NCBI GenBank assembly: GCA_001874335.1
Contig: MPDE01000013.1
Coordinates: forward strand, 1-64,000
Origin: Bacteroidetes bacterium MedPE-SWsnd-G2
GTDB lineage: Bacteria; Bacteroidota; Bacteroidia; Flavobacteriales; Flavobacteriaceae
Direction: 5' to 3'
Length of the DNA stretch: 64,000 nt
How positions within the stretch are numbered: the first letter of the stretch is position 1; every line of letters begins with the position of its first letter. Shown here piece after piece: positions 53,088 to 62,781 of the stretch. The notes under the pieces were generated by a model. That model was not told the origin of the DNA. It did no database searches and saw only the letters and a list, made by a program, of their open reading frames with translations. Both the position numbers and the translations under genes were made by a program.

Positions 53088-54368
53088 ATGAAAGTATTTA
53101 AGAATCCAAGTGTAGCAGAATGTAATGCTATTTTGAAACGACCATATAATAATGTTGATGCAATTGAATCTACGGTGATTCAAATATTTGATGACGTTAA
53201 ACGTCAAGGTGATAACGCTCTTAAAAAATATACAGCCATTTTTGACGGAGTTGATTTAAATGAGTTTTGGGTAAGCCCAGAAGACATAGAAATTGCTTCA
53301 GAAAACGTTTCTCCCGATTTAAAGGATGCAATGACTTTAGCAAAATCTAACATTACAAAATTTCATAAAAGTCAAAGTAGTGAGATTAAAAAAATTGAAA
53401 CTTCTCCAGGAGTTATTTGTTGGAGTGAGCAACGCGGAATTGAAAGAGTTGGGTTATACATTCCAGGAGGAACGGCGCCATTATTTTCTACAGTTTTAAT
53501 GTTGGCAATTCCGGCAAAACTGGCGGGATGTAAAGAAATTATCCTGTTTACACCACCAAAAGCCGATGGTTCTATAACTAATGAAATTTTGTATGCTGCC
53601 AAACTGTGCGGCGTAACTAAAATTGTAAAGTTAGGAGGGATTCAAGCTATAGCTGCAATGACTTTTGGCACAGCATCTATTTCAAAAGTGAACAAAATTT
53701 TTGGACCAGGAAATCAGTTTGTTACCGTAGCAAAACAATTAGCAACAAAATATAATGTAGCTATAGATATGCCAGCGGGGCCAAGTGAATTATTGGTGTA
53801 CGCCGATAAATCGGCAAACCCAATTTATGTGGCTTCAGATTTGTTGAGTCAGGCAGAGCATGGTCCCGATAGTCAAGTGGTTTTAGTAAGTCCGGATTGT
53901 GATTTAATTAGTGAAGTTAAAGATCAGTTACAGATTCAAATAAAAAAGTTAAGCCGACAAAAAATAGCTGAGAAAGCCTTAAGTAACTCCAAATTATTAT
54001 GGGTTGAATCTCAAGAAGAAGCCATTCAAATAATTAATGAATATGCTCCAGAACACTTAATAGTATGTGCAACTAACGAAATAGAAGTTTGCGAAAAAAT
54101 TACAAATGCGGGCTCTGTTTTTGTTGGGAATTTTAGCCCTGAAAGTGCAGGAGATTATGCATCGGGAACAAATCACACATTACCAACAAATGGATTTAGT
54201 AAAAGCTATTCTGGAGTGAATTTAAGTGCTTTTCAAAAAAGTATCAGTTTTCAAAAACTATCAAAAGAAGGTCTTTTGAATATTGGTAAAAGTATTGAAT
54301 TGATGGCTGAGGCGGAAGGTTTAATGGGGCACAAAAATGCTGTGAGTTTAAGATTAAAAGATATTTAA
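53088..54368 (+). CDS. hisD: Histidinol dehydrogenase
   Basis: HisD oxidises histidinol to histidine in two NAD-dependent steps. The 426 residues show GLYIPGGTAPLFSTVLMLAI, KIFGPGNQFVTVAKQLA, DMPAGPSELLVYAD, DLLSQAEHGPDSQVVLV with metal ligands, and SAGDYASGTNHTLPTNGFS. The gene is 7 bases after hisG and ends exactly at hisC. Confidence 0.97.
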   Translation: MKVFKNPSVAECNAILKRPYNNVDAIESTVIQIFDDVKRQGDNALKKYTAIFDGVDLNEFWVSPEDIEIASENVSPDLKDAMTLAKSNITKFHKSQSSEIKKIETSPGVICWSEQRGIERVGLYIPGGTAPLFSTVLMLAIPAKLAGCKEIILFTPPKADGSITNEILYAAKLCGVTKIVKLGGIQAIAAMTFGTASISKVNKIFGPGNQFVTVAKQLATKYNVAIDMPAGPSELLVYADKSANPIYVASDLLSQAEHGPDSQVVLVSPDCDLISEVKDQLQIQIKKLSRQKIAEKALSNSKLLWVESQEEAIQIINEYAPEHLIVCATNEIEVCEKITNAGSVFVGNFSPESAGDYASGTNHTLPTNGFSKSYSGVNLSAFQKSISFQKLSKEGLLNIGKSIELMAEAEGLMGHKNAVSLRLKDI

Positions 54369-55409
54369 ATGGAAATTAATTCACTTATAAGAGGCAATAT
54401 AAAACAGTTGAAACCATATGCATCTGCGAGAGATGAGTTTAGTTTTAATCAAGACGATAGCATTTTGTTAGATGCTAATGAAAACCCCTTTGAAACAACT
54501 GTAAATCGATACCCCGACCCTTATCAATTAGAATTGAAAAAGGTGATTTCTAAGAGAAAAAGCGTTCCTATTCATAACATGGTTTTGGGTAATGGTAGTG
54601 ATGAGCTAATTGATTTGATTCTTACTGCTTTTGTCGAACCTAATACAGATGAGGTGATATTGCTTCCACCTACTTACGGAATGTATAAGGTAAGGGCGCA
54701 AATTTTAGGTGCAAAATTGGTTGAAGTTCCTCTAAAACCAGATTTTCAAATTGATGTTGAAGGGATCCTTACTAAGACTTCAGAAAATAGTAAAGTGTTA
54801 TTTATATGTTCTCCCAATAATCCATCTGGTAATTTGATCGCTGCAACAGATGTTGAAATATTGCTTAAAAGGTTTCCGGGAATTGTGGTAATTGATGAAG
54901 CCTATATCGATTTTTCTAAACAAGCATCATTTTGGCGTAAATCCAAAGATTATGAGAATTTAATCATTTTACAAACCTTTTCAAAAGCCTTTGGAATGGC
55001 AGGTTTACGTTTGGGGATGGCCTTTGCCTCTTCGAAAATCGTTAATGTTTTAAACAAAATTAAAGCACCTTATAATATTAATTCACTCACCCAAAGCTAT
55101 GCTATTAAGTCACTAGTTGATTCGGAAAACATATTGAAAAAGGAAGTAAATGATTTGCTGTTTCAAAGAAAATTGCTTGTCGAAGAACTGACTGAATTAA
55201 AAATGGTTCTGAAAATTTATGACTCAGAAACCAACTTTTTACTGGTTAAAGTTGATGACGCCTTTAAACGGTATAATCAATTAAAAGAAAATGGAATAAT
55301 AGTAAGAAATAGAAGCAATTTAATGCACTGTAATCAGTGCTTGAGGATATCAATAGGTACTGAGGTGGAAAACAAAAAATTAGTTACTGTATTAAAATCA
55401 AAAGAATGA
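54369..55409 (+). CDS. hisC: Histidinol-phosphate aminotransferase
   Basis: HisC is a PLP aminotransferase that converts imidazole-acetol phosphate to histidinol phosphate. The 346 residues include LDANENPFE, GNGSDELIDLI, FICSPNNPSGNLI, VVIDEAYIDFS and the PLP lysine in TFSKAFGMAGLRLG. It begins directly after the hisD stop and overlaps hisB by 4 bases. Confidence 0.96.
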   Translation: MEINSLIRGNIKQLKPYASARDEFSFNQDDSILLDANENPFETTVNRYPDPYQLELKKVISKRKSVPIHNMVLGNGSDELIDLILTAFVEPNTDEVILLPPTYGMYKVRAQILGAKLVEVPLKPDFQIDVEGILTKTSENSKVLFICSPNNPSGNLIAATDVEILLKRFPGIVVIDEAYIDFSKQASFWRKSKDYENLIILQTFSKAFGMAGLRLGMAFASSKIVNVLNKIKAPYNINSLTQSYAIKSLVDSENILKKEVNDLLFQRKLLVEELTELKMVLKIYDSETNFLLVKVDDAFKRYNQLKENGIIVRNRSNLMHCNQCLRISIGTEVENKKLVTVLKSKE

Positions 55410-56536
55410 AAAAAGTATTATTTATAGATCGTGACGGTACGATTATAGAAGAGCCGGGAGACCAACAGGTGGATAGTTTTAATAAATTTAAATTTTATCC
55501 GGGAGTCTTTAAAAGCCTCTCTCAAATCTCAGATTTTACAGATTATGAATTTGTATTGGTAACTAATCAAGATGGGTTAGGAACTAAAGGCTATCCCGAA
55601 AATGTGTTTTGGCCAATTCATAATTTTATGATAGAAAGCCTAGAAAATGAAAACATCGTATTCAAGGAGCAAGTCATTGATAGAACCTTTGCAAAAGACA
55701 ATGCAAATACACGAAAACCCAATACAGGATTATTAAATCAATATTTTTCTGAAGAATATAACCTAACCGATTCATTTGTTATTGGTGATCGACTTACTGA
55801 TGTAGAATTGGCAAAGAATTTAGGAAGCAAGGCCATTTTATTGAATAACAATAATTTAGGTGATGAAGAATTAACCAAGACACGAGAAGAATTAGAGCCT
55901 GTTATTGCATTAGAAACAGATTCTTGGAAAACAATTTCAAAATTTTTAATCCAATCAGACCGCTCTGGAGAAAAAAACAGGAATACCAACGAGACCAAGG
56001 TTCAAATTAAAATGAATTTAGATGGTACTGGTGAAAGTGAGATTGACACGGGTATTGCATTTTTTGATCATATGTTAGACCAAATTGCTCGCCATGGTCA
56101 AATTGATTTGAAAATAAAAGTATTAGGTGATTTAAAGGTAGATGAGCATCACACAATAGAAGATACAGCCATAGTTTTAGGGCAGCTTTTTAAAGATCTT
56201 TTGGGAGATAAAAGAGGTATTGAACGTTATGGATTTTGTTTGCCCATGGACGATTGCCTGGCTCAAACAGCAATTGATTTTGGAGGTAGAAACTGGATTG
56301 AATGGGACGCCAATTTTAAACGAGAAATGATTGGGCAAATGCCTACTGAGATGTTTTTCCATTTCTTTAAGTCGTTCACAGATGGCGCAGCTTGTAATTT
56401 AAATGTGAAAGCTGAAGGTGTAAATGAACACCATAAAATTGAAGCTATTTTTAAATCTTTTGCTAAGTCTTTAAAAATGGCAGTAAATAGAGATTATAAT
56501 AAAATGCTTGTTCCAAGTACTAAAGGTGTGTTGTAA
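55406..56536 (+). CDS. hisB: Bifunctional histidinol-phosphatase / imidazoleglycerol-phosphate dehydratase
   Basis: HisB fuses a HAD phosphatase (residues 1 to about 170; DxDxT motif FIDRDGTI) to an imidazoleglycerol-phosphate dehydratase (about 190-376; DTGIAFFDHMLDQIARHG and DEHHTIEDTAI metal-binding histidines). It carries out steps 6 and 8 of the pathway. The fusion is known in enterobacteria and in Bacteroidota. The gene ends one base before the hisH ATG. Confidence 0.96.
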   Translation: MKKVLFIDRDGTIIEEPGDQQVDSFNKFKFYPGVFKSLSQISDFTDYEFVLVTNQDGLGTKGYPENVFWPIHNFMIESLENENIVFKEQVIDRTFAKDNANTRKPNTGLLNQYFSEEYNLTDSFVIGDRLTDVELAKNLGSKAILLNNNNLGDEELTKTREELEPVIALETDSWKTISKFLIQSDRSGEKNRNTNETKVQIKMNLDGTGESEIDTGIAFFDHMLDQIARHGQIDLKIKVLGDLKVDEHHTIEDTAIVLGQLFKDLLGDKRGIERYGFCLPMDDCLAQTAIDFGGRNWIEWDANFKREMIGQMPTEMFFHFFKSFTDGAACNLNVKAEGVNEHHKIEAIFKSFAKSLKMAVNRDYNKMLVPSTKGVL

Positions 56537-56537
56537 A

Positions 56538-57125
56538 ATGAAAGTGGTAATTATTAATTATGGTTCGGGAAATATTAAAAGCATTGAGTTTGCTTTTAAT
56601 AGATTAGGGGTAAAACCATACCTGTCAAATAATATAGATGAGATTTTGGCAGCCGATCGCGTGATTTTTCCTGGCGTAGGGGAAGCTTCAAGTGCAAAGC
56701 ACGCATTAGTTAAAAGTGGATTAGATAGTCTTATTCCTGGGTTAAAACAGCCTGTTTTAGGAATTTGTTTGGGAATGCAACTATTGTGCAATTACACTGA
56801 AGAGGGTGATACCATGGGGTTGGGGGTGTTTAACACAAGTGTTAAGCGGTTTTCAAATAAAGTAAAGGTGCCCCAAATGGGATGGAATACTGTTGAGAAT
56901 TTGAATTCAGAGTTGTTTGAGTCCATTAATGAAGGCTCTTTTTTCTATGGTGTTCATAGTTATTATGCCGAAGATTCGGGAGTAACGATAGCAAATTCTA
57001 ATTATGATAAAACTTATGCATCGGCTTTAAATTTTAAAAATTTTTATGGGGTTCAATTCCATCCTGAAAAAAGCGGACAACAAGGATCTCAACTATTAAA
57101 TAACTTTTTAAACATAGAAAAATGA
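56538..57125 (+). CDS. hisH: Imidazole glycerol phosphate synthase glutaminase subunit
   Basis: HisH supplies ammonia from glutamine to HisF. The 195 residues start at [18 protein letters not shown] and contain the nucleophile cysteine in GICLGMQLL and the HE pair in VQFHPEKSG. An in-frame start 10 codons earlier lies in hisB and is rejected. It overlaps hisA by 4 bases (ATGA). Confidence 0.96.
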   Translation: MKVVIINYGSGNIKSIEFAFNRLGVKPYLSNNIDEILAADRVIFPGVGEASSAKHALVKSGLDSLIPGLKQPVLGICLGMQLLCNYTEEGDTMGLGVFNTSVKRFSNKVKVPQMGWNTVENLNSELFESINEGSFFYGVHSYYAEDSGVTIANSNYDKTYASALNFKNFYGVQFHPEKSGQQGSQLLNNFLNIEK

Positions 57126-57847
57126 AAATTGTACCAGCTATAGATATAATAAATGGTAAGTGTGTTAGGCTTACCAAAGGCGATTTTAATTCGGTTAAAA
57201 TATATAATGAAAACCCTTTAGAAGTGGCTAAAACTTTTGAAGATAGCGGAATTGAATATCTTCATTTAGTTGATTTAGATGGTTCTAAAGCAAAGAAAAT
57301 AGTGAATTATAAAATACTGGAAAGTATAGCATCTAAAACTAATCTTAAGATTGATTTTGGTGGTGGATTGAGAACCAATGAAGATCTTAAAATTGCATTT
57401 AATTCGGGAGCTAATCAGATAACAGGTGGGAGTATTGCCATCAAAAATCGAGAATTATTTTCAAATTGGATTAAAATGTATGGATCTGATAAAATTATTT
57501 TGGGTGCAGATTGTAAAAACAGAAGGATAGCAATTAATGGATGGCAAAATAGTGTAGATGTAGAAGTTGTTGATTTTATCACTGAATACGTTGAAAAGGG
57601 AATAAAAAACGTGATTTGTACAGATATAGAAAAGGATGGAATGCTGCAAGGCCCTTCAACTGTCCTGTATAGAGACATTCTTAAAAAAGTAGATAATCTA
57701 AATTTAGTGGCATCAGGTGGGGTTTCTACATTAGATGATCTTTATGAATTAAGAGAAATTGGCTGCCATGCTACAATATTAGGGAAAGCCATTTATGAAA
57801 ACAGAATTTCATTAAAACAACTGGAAAACTTCATTCTTAATTCTTAA
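57122..57847 (+). CDS. hisA: ProFAR isomerase
   Basis: HisA is the (beta/alpha)8 isomerase that opens the ribosyl ring of ProFAR. The 241 residues begin [20 protein letters not shown] with the catalytic aspartate, then [37 protein letters not shown] with the second aspartate, and [13 protein letters not shown]. Confidence 0.96.
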   Translation: MKIVPAIDIINGKCVRLTKGDFNSVKIYNENPLEVAKTFEDSGIEYLHLVDLDGSKAKKIVNYKILESIASKTNLKIDFGGGLRTNEDLKIAFNSGANQITGGSIAIKNRELFSNWIKMYGSDKIILGADCKNRRIAINGWQNSVDVEVVDFITEYVEKGIKNVICTDIEKDGMLQGPSTVLYRDILKKVDNLNLVASGGVSTLDDLYELREIGCHATILGKAIYENRISLKQLENFILNS

Positions 57848-57853
57848 AAACAC

Positions 57854-58609
57854 ATGTTGACAAAACGTATTATACCATGTTTAGATATTCATAACGGAAG
57901 AACAGTAAAAGGTGTGAATTTTAAAAATTTAAAGGATGCTGGTGATCCAATAGCCTTAGCAAAAATGTATGCAAAAGTAGGTGCTGATGAGCTCGTCTTT
58001 TTAGATATTTCAGCAACTATTGAACAGCGCCAAACCACATTGAATTTGGTGTTAAAAATAGCCGAGCATATTGATATTCCTTTTACCGTTGGCGGTGGAA
58101 TTAACACTGTAAAAGATGTAGAATTACTTTTAAATAATGGAGCCGATAAAATTGCAATTAACTCGGCAGCAATCAACAATCCTCAACTTATAGCCGATTT
58201 AGTTTCGAGGTTTGGCAGTCAATGTATCACAGTAGCAATTGATGCTTATTGTGAAAATGATAAGTGGGAGGTTTATAAAAATGGTGGGACTGTGTCCACT
58301 TCTAAAAATCTGTTTGAATGGGCAAAGACGGTTGAGAAATTAGGTGCCGGTGAAATTTTATTCACAGCTATGAATAACGATGGAACGAAAAAAGGTTTTG
58401 CTAATCAGGCGTTATTTCAATTATCAAAAGAAGTAAATATCCCGATTATAGCTTCTGGTGGAGCTGGTAATATTGATCATTTTTCAGATGCTTTTGAGAA
58501 AGGAAATGCCGATGCAGCCTTAGCGGCTAGTGTGTTTCATTACGGAGAAATAAACATTCAAAAATTAAAGTACAAATTAAAGCAAAAAGGAATCGCGGTA
58601 AGATTATAA
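57854..58609 (+). CDS. hisF: Imidazole glycerol phosphate synthase cyclase subunit
   Basis: HisF forms imidazole glycerol phosphate and AICAR with ammonia from HisH. This 251-residue barrel has [79 protein letters not shown] and [12 protein letters not shown]. Both catalytic aspartates (in CLDI and MNNDGT) are present. Confidence 0.97.
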   Translation: MLTKRIIPCLDIHNGRTVKGVNFKNLKDAGDPIALAKMYAKVGADELVFLDISATIEQRQTTLNLVLKIAEHIDIPFTVGGGINTVKDVELLLNNGADKIAINSAAINNPQLIADLVSRFGSQCITVAIDAYCENDKWEVYKNGGTVSTSKNLFEWAKTVEKLGAGEILFTAMNNDGTKKGFANQALFQLSKEVNIPIIASGGAGNIDHFSDAFEKGNADAALAASVFHYGEINIQKLKYKLKQKGIAVRL

Positions 58610-58611
58610 TT

Positions 58612-59214
58612 ATGATAGAACAATTAAATTTTAATAAAAACAACAACGGATTGATTCCGGTTATTATTCAAGATTATAAAACTGCTACAGTTCTAATGCT
58701 TGGATATATGAATAAGGAGGCCTTTAAAAAAACAAGGTTAACTCAAAAAGTGTGCTTCTATTCAAGAACTAAAAAAAGACTATGGACCAAAGGAGAGTCA
58801 AGTGGTAATTTCTTGAATGTAATTAAAATCATGACAGATTGTGATTTTGATAGTTTGCTAATAAAGGTTAAGCCTGAAGGCCCTGTTTGTCATAAAGGAT
58901 CCGATAGTTGTTGGGGAGAATCTAATAGTAATGCATTATCATTTCTTTCTGAATTAGAAGATAAGATTGCTGAAAGAAGGCAAACAAATTTAAATACATC
59001 TTATGTCAGTTCGTTATTTGAAAAAGGAATCAATAAAATAGCTCAGAAGGTAGGAGAGGAGGCTATAGAAATGGTTATTGAGGCAAAAGATGATAATAAA
59101 GATTTGTTTTTAAATGAAAGTGCCGATTTGCTTTTTCATTATCTCATTTTGCTTCAAGCAAAAGGTTTTGGTTTAAAAGATGTCACAGCAATTTTGGAGC
59201 AAAGAGCAAAATAG
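58612..59214 (+). CDS. hisI: Bifunctional phosphoribosyl-AMP cyclohydrolase / phosphoribosyl-ATP pyrophosphatase
   Basis: HisIE carries steps 2 and 3 of the pathway in one 200-residue chain. The HisI half has ATVLMLGYMNKEAFKKT, CFYSRTKKRLWTKGESSGN and the zinc-binding CHKGSDSCWG; the HisE half has the EEAIEMVIEAKDDNKDLFLN motif. It is the last gene of the operon, 2 bases after hisF. Confidence 0.96.
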   Translation: MIEQLNFNKNNNGLIPVIIQDYKTATVLMLGYMNKEAFKKTRLTQKVCFYSRTKKRLWTKGESSGNFLNVIKIMTDCDFDSLLIKVKPEGPVCHKGSDSCWGESNSNALSFLSELEDKIAERRQTNLNTSYVSSLFEKGINKIAQKVGEEAIEMVIEAKDDNKDLFLNESADLLFHYLILLQAKGFGLKDVTAILEQRAK

Positions 59215-59246
59215 AATAATTTATTTCTGTGCTACACTATTCTTTT

Positions 59247-59254
59247 TACTTTTG
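59247..59254 (+). promoter_or_regulatory. -7 promoter element (TACTTTTG) for the pseudouridine synthase gene
   Basis: TACTTTTG fits TAnnTTTG and lies 21 bases before the start used for the TruA-like gene. It supports that start over a longer upstream frame that overlaps hisI. Confidence 0.5.
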
Positions 59255-59275
59255 CGTCTTAAACTAATTAGTTTT

Positions 59276-60052
59276 ATGCATAAATACTTTTATCTCGTTA
59301 GGATTCAATATTTGGGATATAGATTTCATGGTTGGCAAAAACAACCAAAGGTTAAAACGGTTCACCTTATGATAGACCGTACCTTAAACTATATCATGGA
59401 GGGAAAGTATTTTAAAACCTTGGCAGCAGGGCGCACAGATGCTATGGTTTCTGCCCAAGAAGCTGCCTTCGAGCTTTTTACTTCTGAAAAGATTGAGGAT
59501 TTTAATGAATTTCTCGATTTATTTAATCATAATTTACCTCAAGATATTAGAGCTTTGAGCATAGAAGAAGTTGATAAAACGTTCAATATTATTCAGCATT
59601 CAAAGGTAAAAGAGTACTTGTATTTGTTTACTGAAGGCCAAAAGAATCATCCGTTTTGTGCGCCTATTATGACCACAATTTTGGATGCTTTAGATATAGA
59701 ACTCATGAAACATGGCGCTAAGTTATTTGAAGGGCATCACAATTTTAAAACCTATTGTTATAAGGCAACAGATCAAGGCGTGTATCAACGCGAGGTTCTC
59801 ACTTGTGAAATTGTAGAGAACACCTTGTTTAAAGCTAATTTTTTTCCTGAACAATCTTTTATTCTAAGGGTAAAAGGAAAGGGGTTTATGCGAAACCAAA
59901 TTAGACTAATGATGGGAGCTCTTATAAAATTAGGTCGTGGCGAAATCACTCTTGACTACATCCAACATTCCTTGACAGCTGAAAGTAAAGAAGTCATGGA
60001 TTATATTGCTCCTGCTTCAGGATTAATACTTCACTCTTTAGAATTTGAATAG
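59276..60052 (+). CDS. TruA-family pseudouridine synthase (divergent)
   Basis: This 258-residue protein has the TruA scaffold: YLVRIQYLGYRFHGWQKQP at the N-terminus, the catalytic aspartate in AAGRTDAMVSA, KEYLYLF and a C-terminal FMRNQIRLMMGAL core. Canonical TruA has GRTDxGVHA; here MVSA follows the aspartate, so the loop is unusual. It should isomerise uridine in RNA, but the target may differ from tRNA positions 38-40. A -7 element supports this start over a longer frame that overlaps hisI. Confidence 0.82.
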   Translation: MHKYFYLVRIQYLGYRFHGWQKQPKVKTVHLMIDRTLNYIMEGKYFKTLAAGRTDAMVSAQEAAFELFTSEKIEDFNEFLDLFNHNLPQDIRALSIEEVDKTFNIIQHSKVKEYLYLFTEGQKNHPFCAPIMTTILDALDIELMKHGAKLFEGHHNFKTYCYKATDQGVYQREVLTCEIVENTLFKANFFPEQSFILRVKGKGFMRNQIRLMMGALIKLGRGEITLDYIQHSLTAESKEVMDYIAPASGLILHSLEFE

Positions 60053-60056
60053 ACTA

Positions 60057-61778
60057 TTATTTTCTTAGAACCTTGAAAATTACGACTCCACAAATAATAG
60101 TCACAATCAAAAAGAGGATGGCCAATCCAATGTTTCCATAAATAAAATTACCGATGCTAAAAAGTGTACAGTAAACACCTGTAACTCCACAGAAAAAACC
60201 GAGTATTTTTTGTCCGAATCCTGCAAATTTTGAATCCTTACCAAAAATTAAAACATTGAAAGAATTAATAGTTTCTTGTTTGGATGGTTTGGTTAAATAG
60301 GTTACAGAAATCCAACCAATGGTTGTGATTAAAACGCCCATAAATAATTGCCAATGACCAGCAATATCTAGTATTGGTTGATCCATTTTGTTATTAAAAA
60401 AGAAGAAAATGGCAATTAGAAATGAAATGACCATTGCAGCTATTTCACTATAAGGGTTTATACGTTCCCAAAACCATCTTAAAATAAATAAAAGTCCTGT
60501 ACCAGCTCCAATTTGTAATAGTAGATTAAATGCATCTCTAGCTTCTTCTAATACCAATGCTAATCCAGCGGCACAAATCATCATTACCACTGTTGAAAAA
60601 CGTCCAACAGCTACCTGAGATTTGTCTGAAGCATCAGGTTTGATAAATCTAACATAAAAGTCGTTGACCACATAAGAGCTCCCCCAGTTTAAATGTGTAG
60701 AAATGGTGCTCATAAACGCGGCAATTAACGAAGTGATAACAATCCCCAATAAACCTGCAGGTAAAAAAGTAAGCATTGCGGGATAAGACAAATCATTTTT
60801 GACATAAGCAGGATCTAAATCTGGAAAAGCCAATTGTAAACTTTCAATATTTGGAAATATGATAAGTGATGCTAATCCAATAATAATCCAAGGCCATGGT
60901 CTTAAAGCATAATGAGCGAAGTTAAAAAATAAAGTGGCCCAAGTGGCATGCTTCTCGTCTTTAGCAGCTAACATACGTTGTGCAATATAACCACCTCCAC
61001 CAGGCTCAGCTCCAGGGTACCAAACACTCCACCATTGCACAGCCAATGGCATAATTAGTAACGGTATTAGTAATTCAGGGCTGCTAAAATCAGGTAACAT
61101 GGCTGTTTTGGCGGCGACAATAGGTGTTTCTAAAAGATTGGTTAAACCTCCAATTTCAGGCATATTTACAATGTAAACTGTAGCCCATACACTTCCAATC
61201 ATTGCAATAATAAACTGAACAAAATCGGTTAGCAGAACACCTTTTAGCCCTCCAAAGGCTGAATATATAACGGTTACTACTGATGCTATAGCTAAACTTT
61301 CAAATTCGTTGAAGCCAAACATGACGTGTCCAATTTTTATAGCAGCCAAACAAACGTTGGCCATAATCACAATATTGAAAAACACACCTAAATAGATGGC
61401 TCTAAATCCTCTTAAAAATGCTGCCGACTTTCCGCTATATCTAATTTCATAGAATTCTAAATCGGTAGTAATTCCACTTTTTCTCCAAAGTTTGGCATAA
61501 AAGAAAACAGTTAGCATTCCTGTTAGTAAAAAACTCCACCAAATCCAGTTGCCATAAACACCGTCTTCTCTTATTACACCAGCAACAAAGTTTGGCGTAT
61601 CTGCAGCAAAAGTTGTTGCTACCATACTCACACCTAGGAGCCACCATGGCATGTTTCGTCCAGATAGAAAGAATTCACCACTGTTTTTACCAGCTTTTTT
61701 AGAAACATAAACCCCGATAAGGGCAAATAGAGAAAGGAAAAAAACAATTATAAATAAATCTATAGTAGATAACGTCAT
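60057..61778 (-). CDS. Sodium:solute symporter (SSS family)
   Basis: This 573-residue transporter has about 13 to 14 membrane helices and the SSS-family features GEFFLSGRNMPWWLLGVSMV (N-terminal), then FAADTPNFVAG and the YSAFGGLKGVLLTDFVQF segment between helices. Sodium-coupled uptake of a sugar, amino acid or carboxylate is likely, but the solute cannot be deduced. It has its own -7 element and ends 4 bases from the convergent pseudouridine synthase gene. Confidence 0.9.
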   Translation of the reverse strand: MTLSTIDLFIIVFFLSLFALIGVYVSKKAGKNSGEFFLSGRNMPWWLLGVSMVATTFAADTPNFVAGVIREDGVYGNWIWWSFLLTGMLTVFFYAKLWRKSGITTDLEFYEIRYSGKSAAFLRGFRAIYLGVFFNIVIMANVCLAAIKIGHVMFGFNEFESLAIASVVTVIYSAFGGLKGVLLTDFVQFIIAMIGSVWATVYIVNMPEIGGLTNLLETPIVAAKTAMLPDFSSPELLIPLLIMPLAVQWWSVWYPGAEPGGGGYIAQRMLAAKDEKHATWATLFFNFAHYALRPWPWIIIGLASLIIFPNIESLQLAFPDLDPAYVKNDLSYPAMLTFLPAGLLGIVITSLIAAFMSTISTHLNWGSSYVVNDFYVRFIKPDASDKSQVAVGRFSTVVMMICAAGLALVLEEARDAFNLLLQIGAGTGLLFILRWFWERINPYSEIAAMVISFLIAIFFFFNNKMDQPILDIAGHWQLFMGVLITTIGWISVTYLTKPSKQETINSFNVLIFGKDSKFAGFGQKILGFFCGVTGVYCTLFSIGNFIYGNIGLAILFLIVTIICGVVIFKVLRK

Positions 61779-61798
61779 GCTCGAGAATTTTAGTGAAA

Positions 61799-61806
61799 CA
61801 AATCTA
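61799..61806 (-). promoter_or_regulatory. -7 promoter element (TAGATTTG) for the symporter gene
   Basis: On the minus strand TAGATTTG fits TAnnTTTG and ends 20 bases before the ATG. A TTTG 13 bases upstream is too close to be a standard -33 element. Confidence 0.5.
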
Positions 61807-61820
61807 ATAATTATTGTGAC

Positions 61821-61851
61821 AAAAAAAGGGCATTAGATAGTCTAACGCCCT
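61821..61851 (-). terminator. Rho-independent terminator after the 139-residue membrane protein gene
   Basis: On the minus strand, AGGGCGTTAGA pairs with TCTAATGCCCT (one G-T pair) around a 3-base loop, followed by seven T. It separates the small membrane protein gene from the symporter promoter. Confidence 0.88.
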
Positions 61852-61872
61852 GTTAATTTTTTATAAATGATG

Positions 61873-62292
61873 TTAAGAAATCCATTGTTTTTTAATGGCA
61901 ACTTTGGATAAATACACCAATCCAATTCCTACTAATATAATTAGAGGTGTCATGGGATTTGCCATTTTAAGAACAAATGCAACATACGACATTTGAATAG
62001 TTGCAAATAATAGTGAAACTAATAAAAATGGGTATGCCAATTTCTTTTTAAACACTAGTGCAAAACAACCAATGGCTCCGCTAAATACAGCTAATGCAAA
62101 ACAGGCAATGTACCAAGAAGGTAAATCTGCATACATTTGTTGTTCTTCAAGCGTCAACTGTGATAATTGGTCGTCCGTCATGTAAGCTTGTGCAATATAT
62201 TGCGAAACTCCCATTAAGTTCCAAATAAGGCCTAAAATAGATGCGACCCAATACCAAGTAGGTATTTTAGGTTTTGAAGTTGTTTCAGTCAT
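61873..62292 (-). CDS. Small membrane protein of unknown function
   Basis: This 139-residue protein has four predicted membrane helices: VASILGLIWNLMGVSQYIAQ, YIACFALAVFSGAIGCFALV, FLLVSLLFATIQMSYVAFVL and LIILVGIGLVYL. A charged segment of about 25 residues separates the first two helices. I recall similar flavobacterial proteins annotated only as hypothetical or loosely as sugar transporter. It has its own terminator and is not clearly tied to the symporter. Confidence 0.7.
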   Translation of the reverse strand: MTETTSKPKIPTWYWVASILGLIWNLMGVSQYIAQAYMTDDQLSQLTLEEQQMYADLPSWYIACFALAVFSGAIGCFALVFKKKLAYPFLLVSLLFATIQMSYVAFVLKMANPMTPLIILVGIGLVYLSKVAIKKQWIS

Positions 62293-62387
62293 AAAAATAA
62301 TTTGTTAGTTAGTAAAGTGAAATTAGTATTTTACAACCACAATAAATAATTTTTTTAACTGTACTCAGAAAAATTGTGCAAGTGTAT

Positions 62388-62609
62388 TTATTTCACAACG
62401 TGTAAAACAGGTTCTTTATTTACCCATTTCCCGTTCTTAGATTCACCTAAAATATAAACTTCTTTAGTGAGTTCATATTCTTTTATGGTTCTAATCATTT
62501 GAGCTTCAGTGTCTCTGTGGATTTTTATGCCGGTGTTTTTACCTTTATTTCTTATTTCGATATAAAATCCGTCTCTAAATTTAATTGGTTTCGTTGGAGG
62601 TCTTCCCAT
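62388..62609 (-). CDS. Small conserved protein of unknown function
   Basis: This basic 73-residue protein begins MGRPPTKPIKFRDGFYIEIR and contains GIKIHRDTEAQMIRTIKEYE and YILGESKNGKWVN. I recall similar short proteins in Flavobacteriaceae, but no function is known. The beta-rich start and charged composition could fit a nucleic-acid-binding or adaptor role, which is speculative. It is transcribed apart from its neighbours. Confidence 0.65.
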   Translation of the reverse strand: MGRPPTKPIKFRDGFYIEIRNKGKNTGIKIHRDTEAQMIRTIKEYELTKEVYILGESKNGKWVNKEPVLHVVK

Positions 62610-62781
62610 GTATGTATAACTTTTTATAAAGTATTGACTTGCATATTAAAGAAAAAAATTACAATAAGCAAGTTTACGTATTCCGATTTTCTATTTTCTT
62701 ATAGCCAAAACTTATTATAGCTCTTGTTGTTGCAGATTAGTTTAGGTTTTGTAATTTTAAATTTTCAATAAAAATAGTAGC

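Noticed and set aside
59180-59275. Longer N-terminus for the TruA-like protein
   Set aside because: The extension overlaps hisI, is hydrophobic in a way the family lacks, and covers a -7 promoter element.
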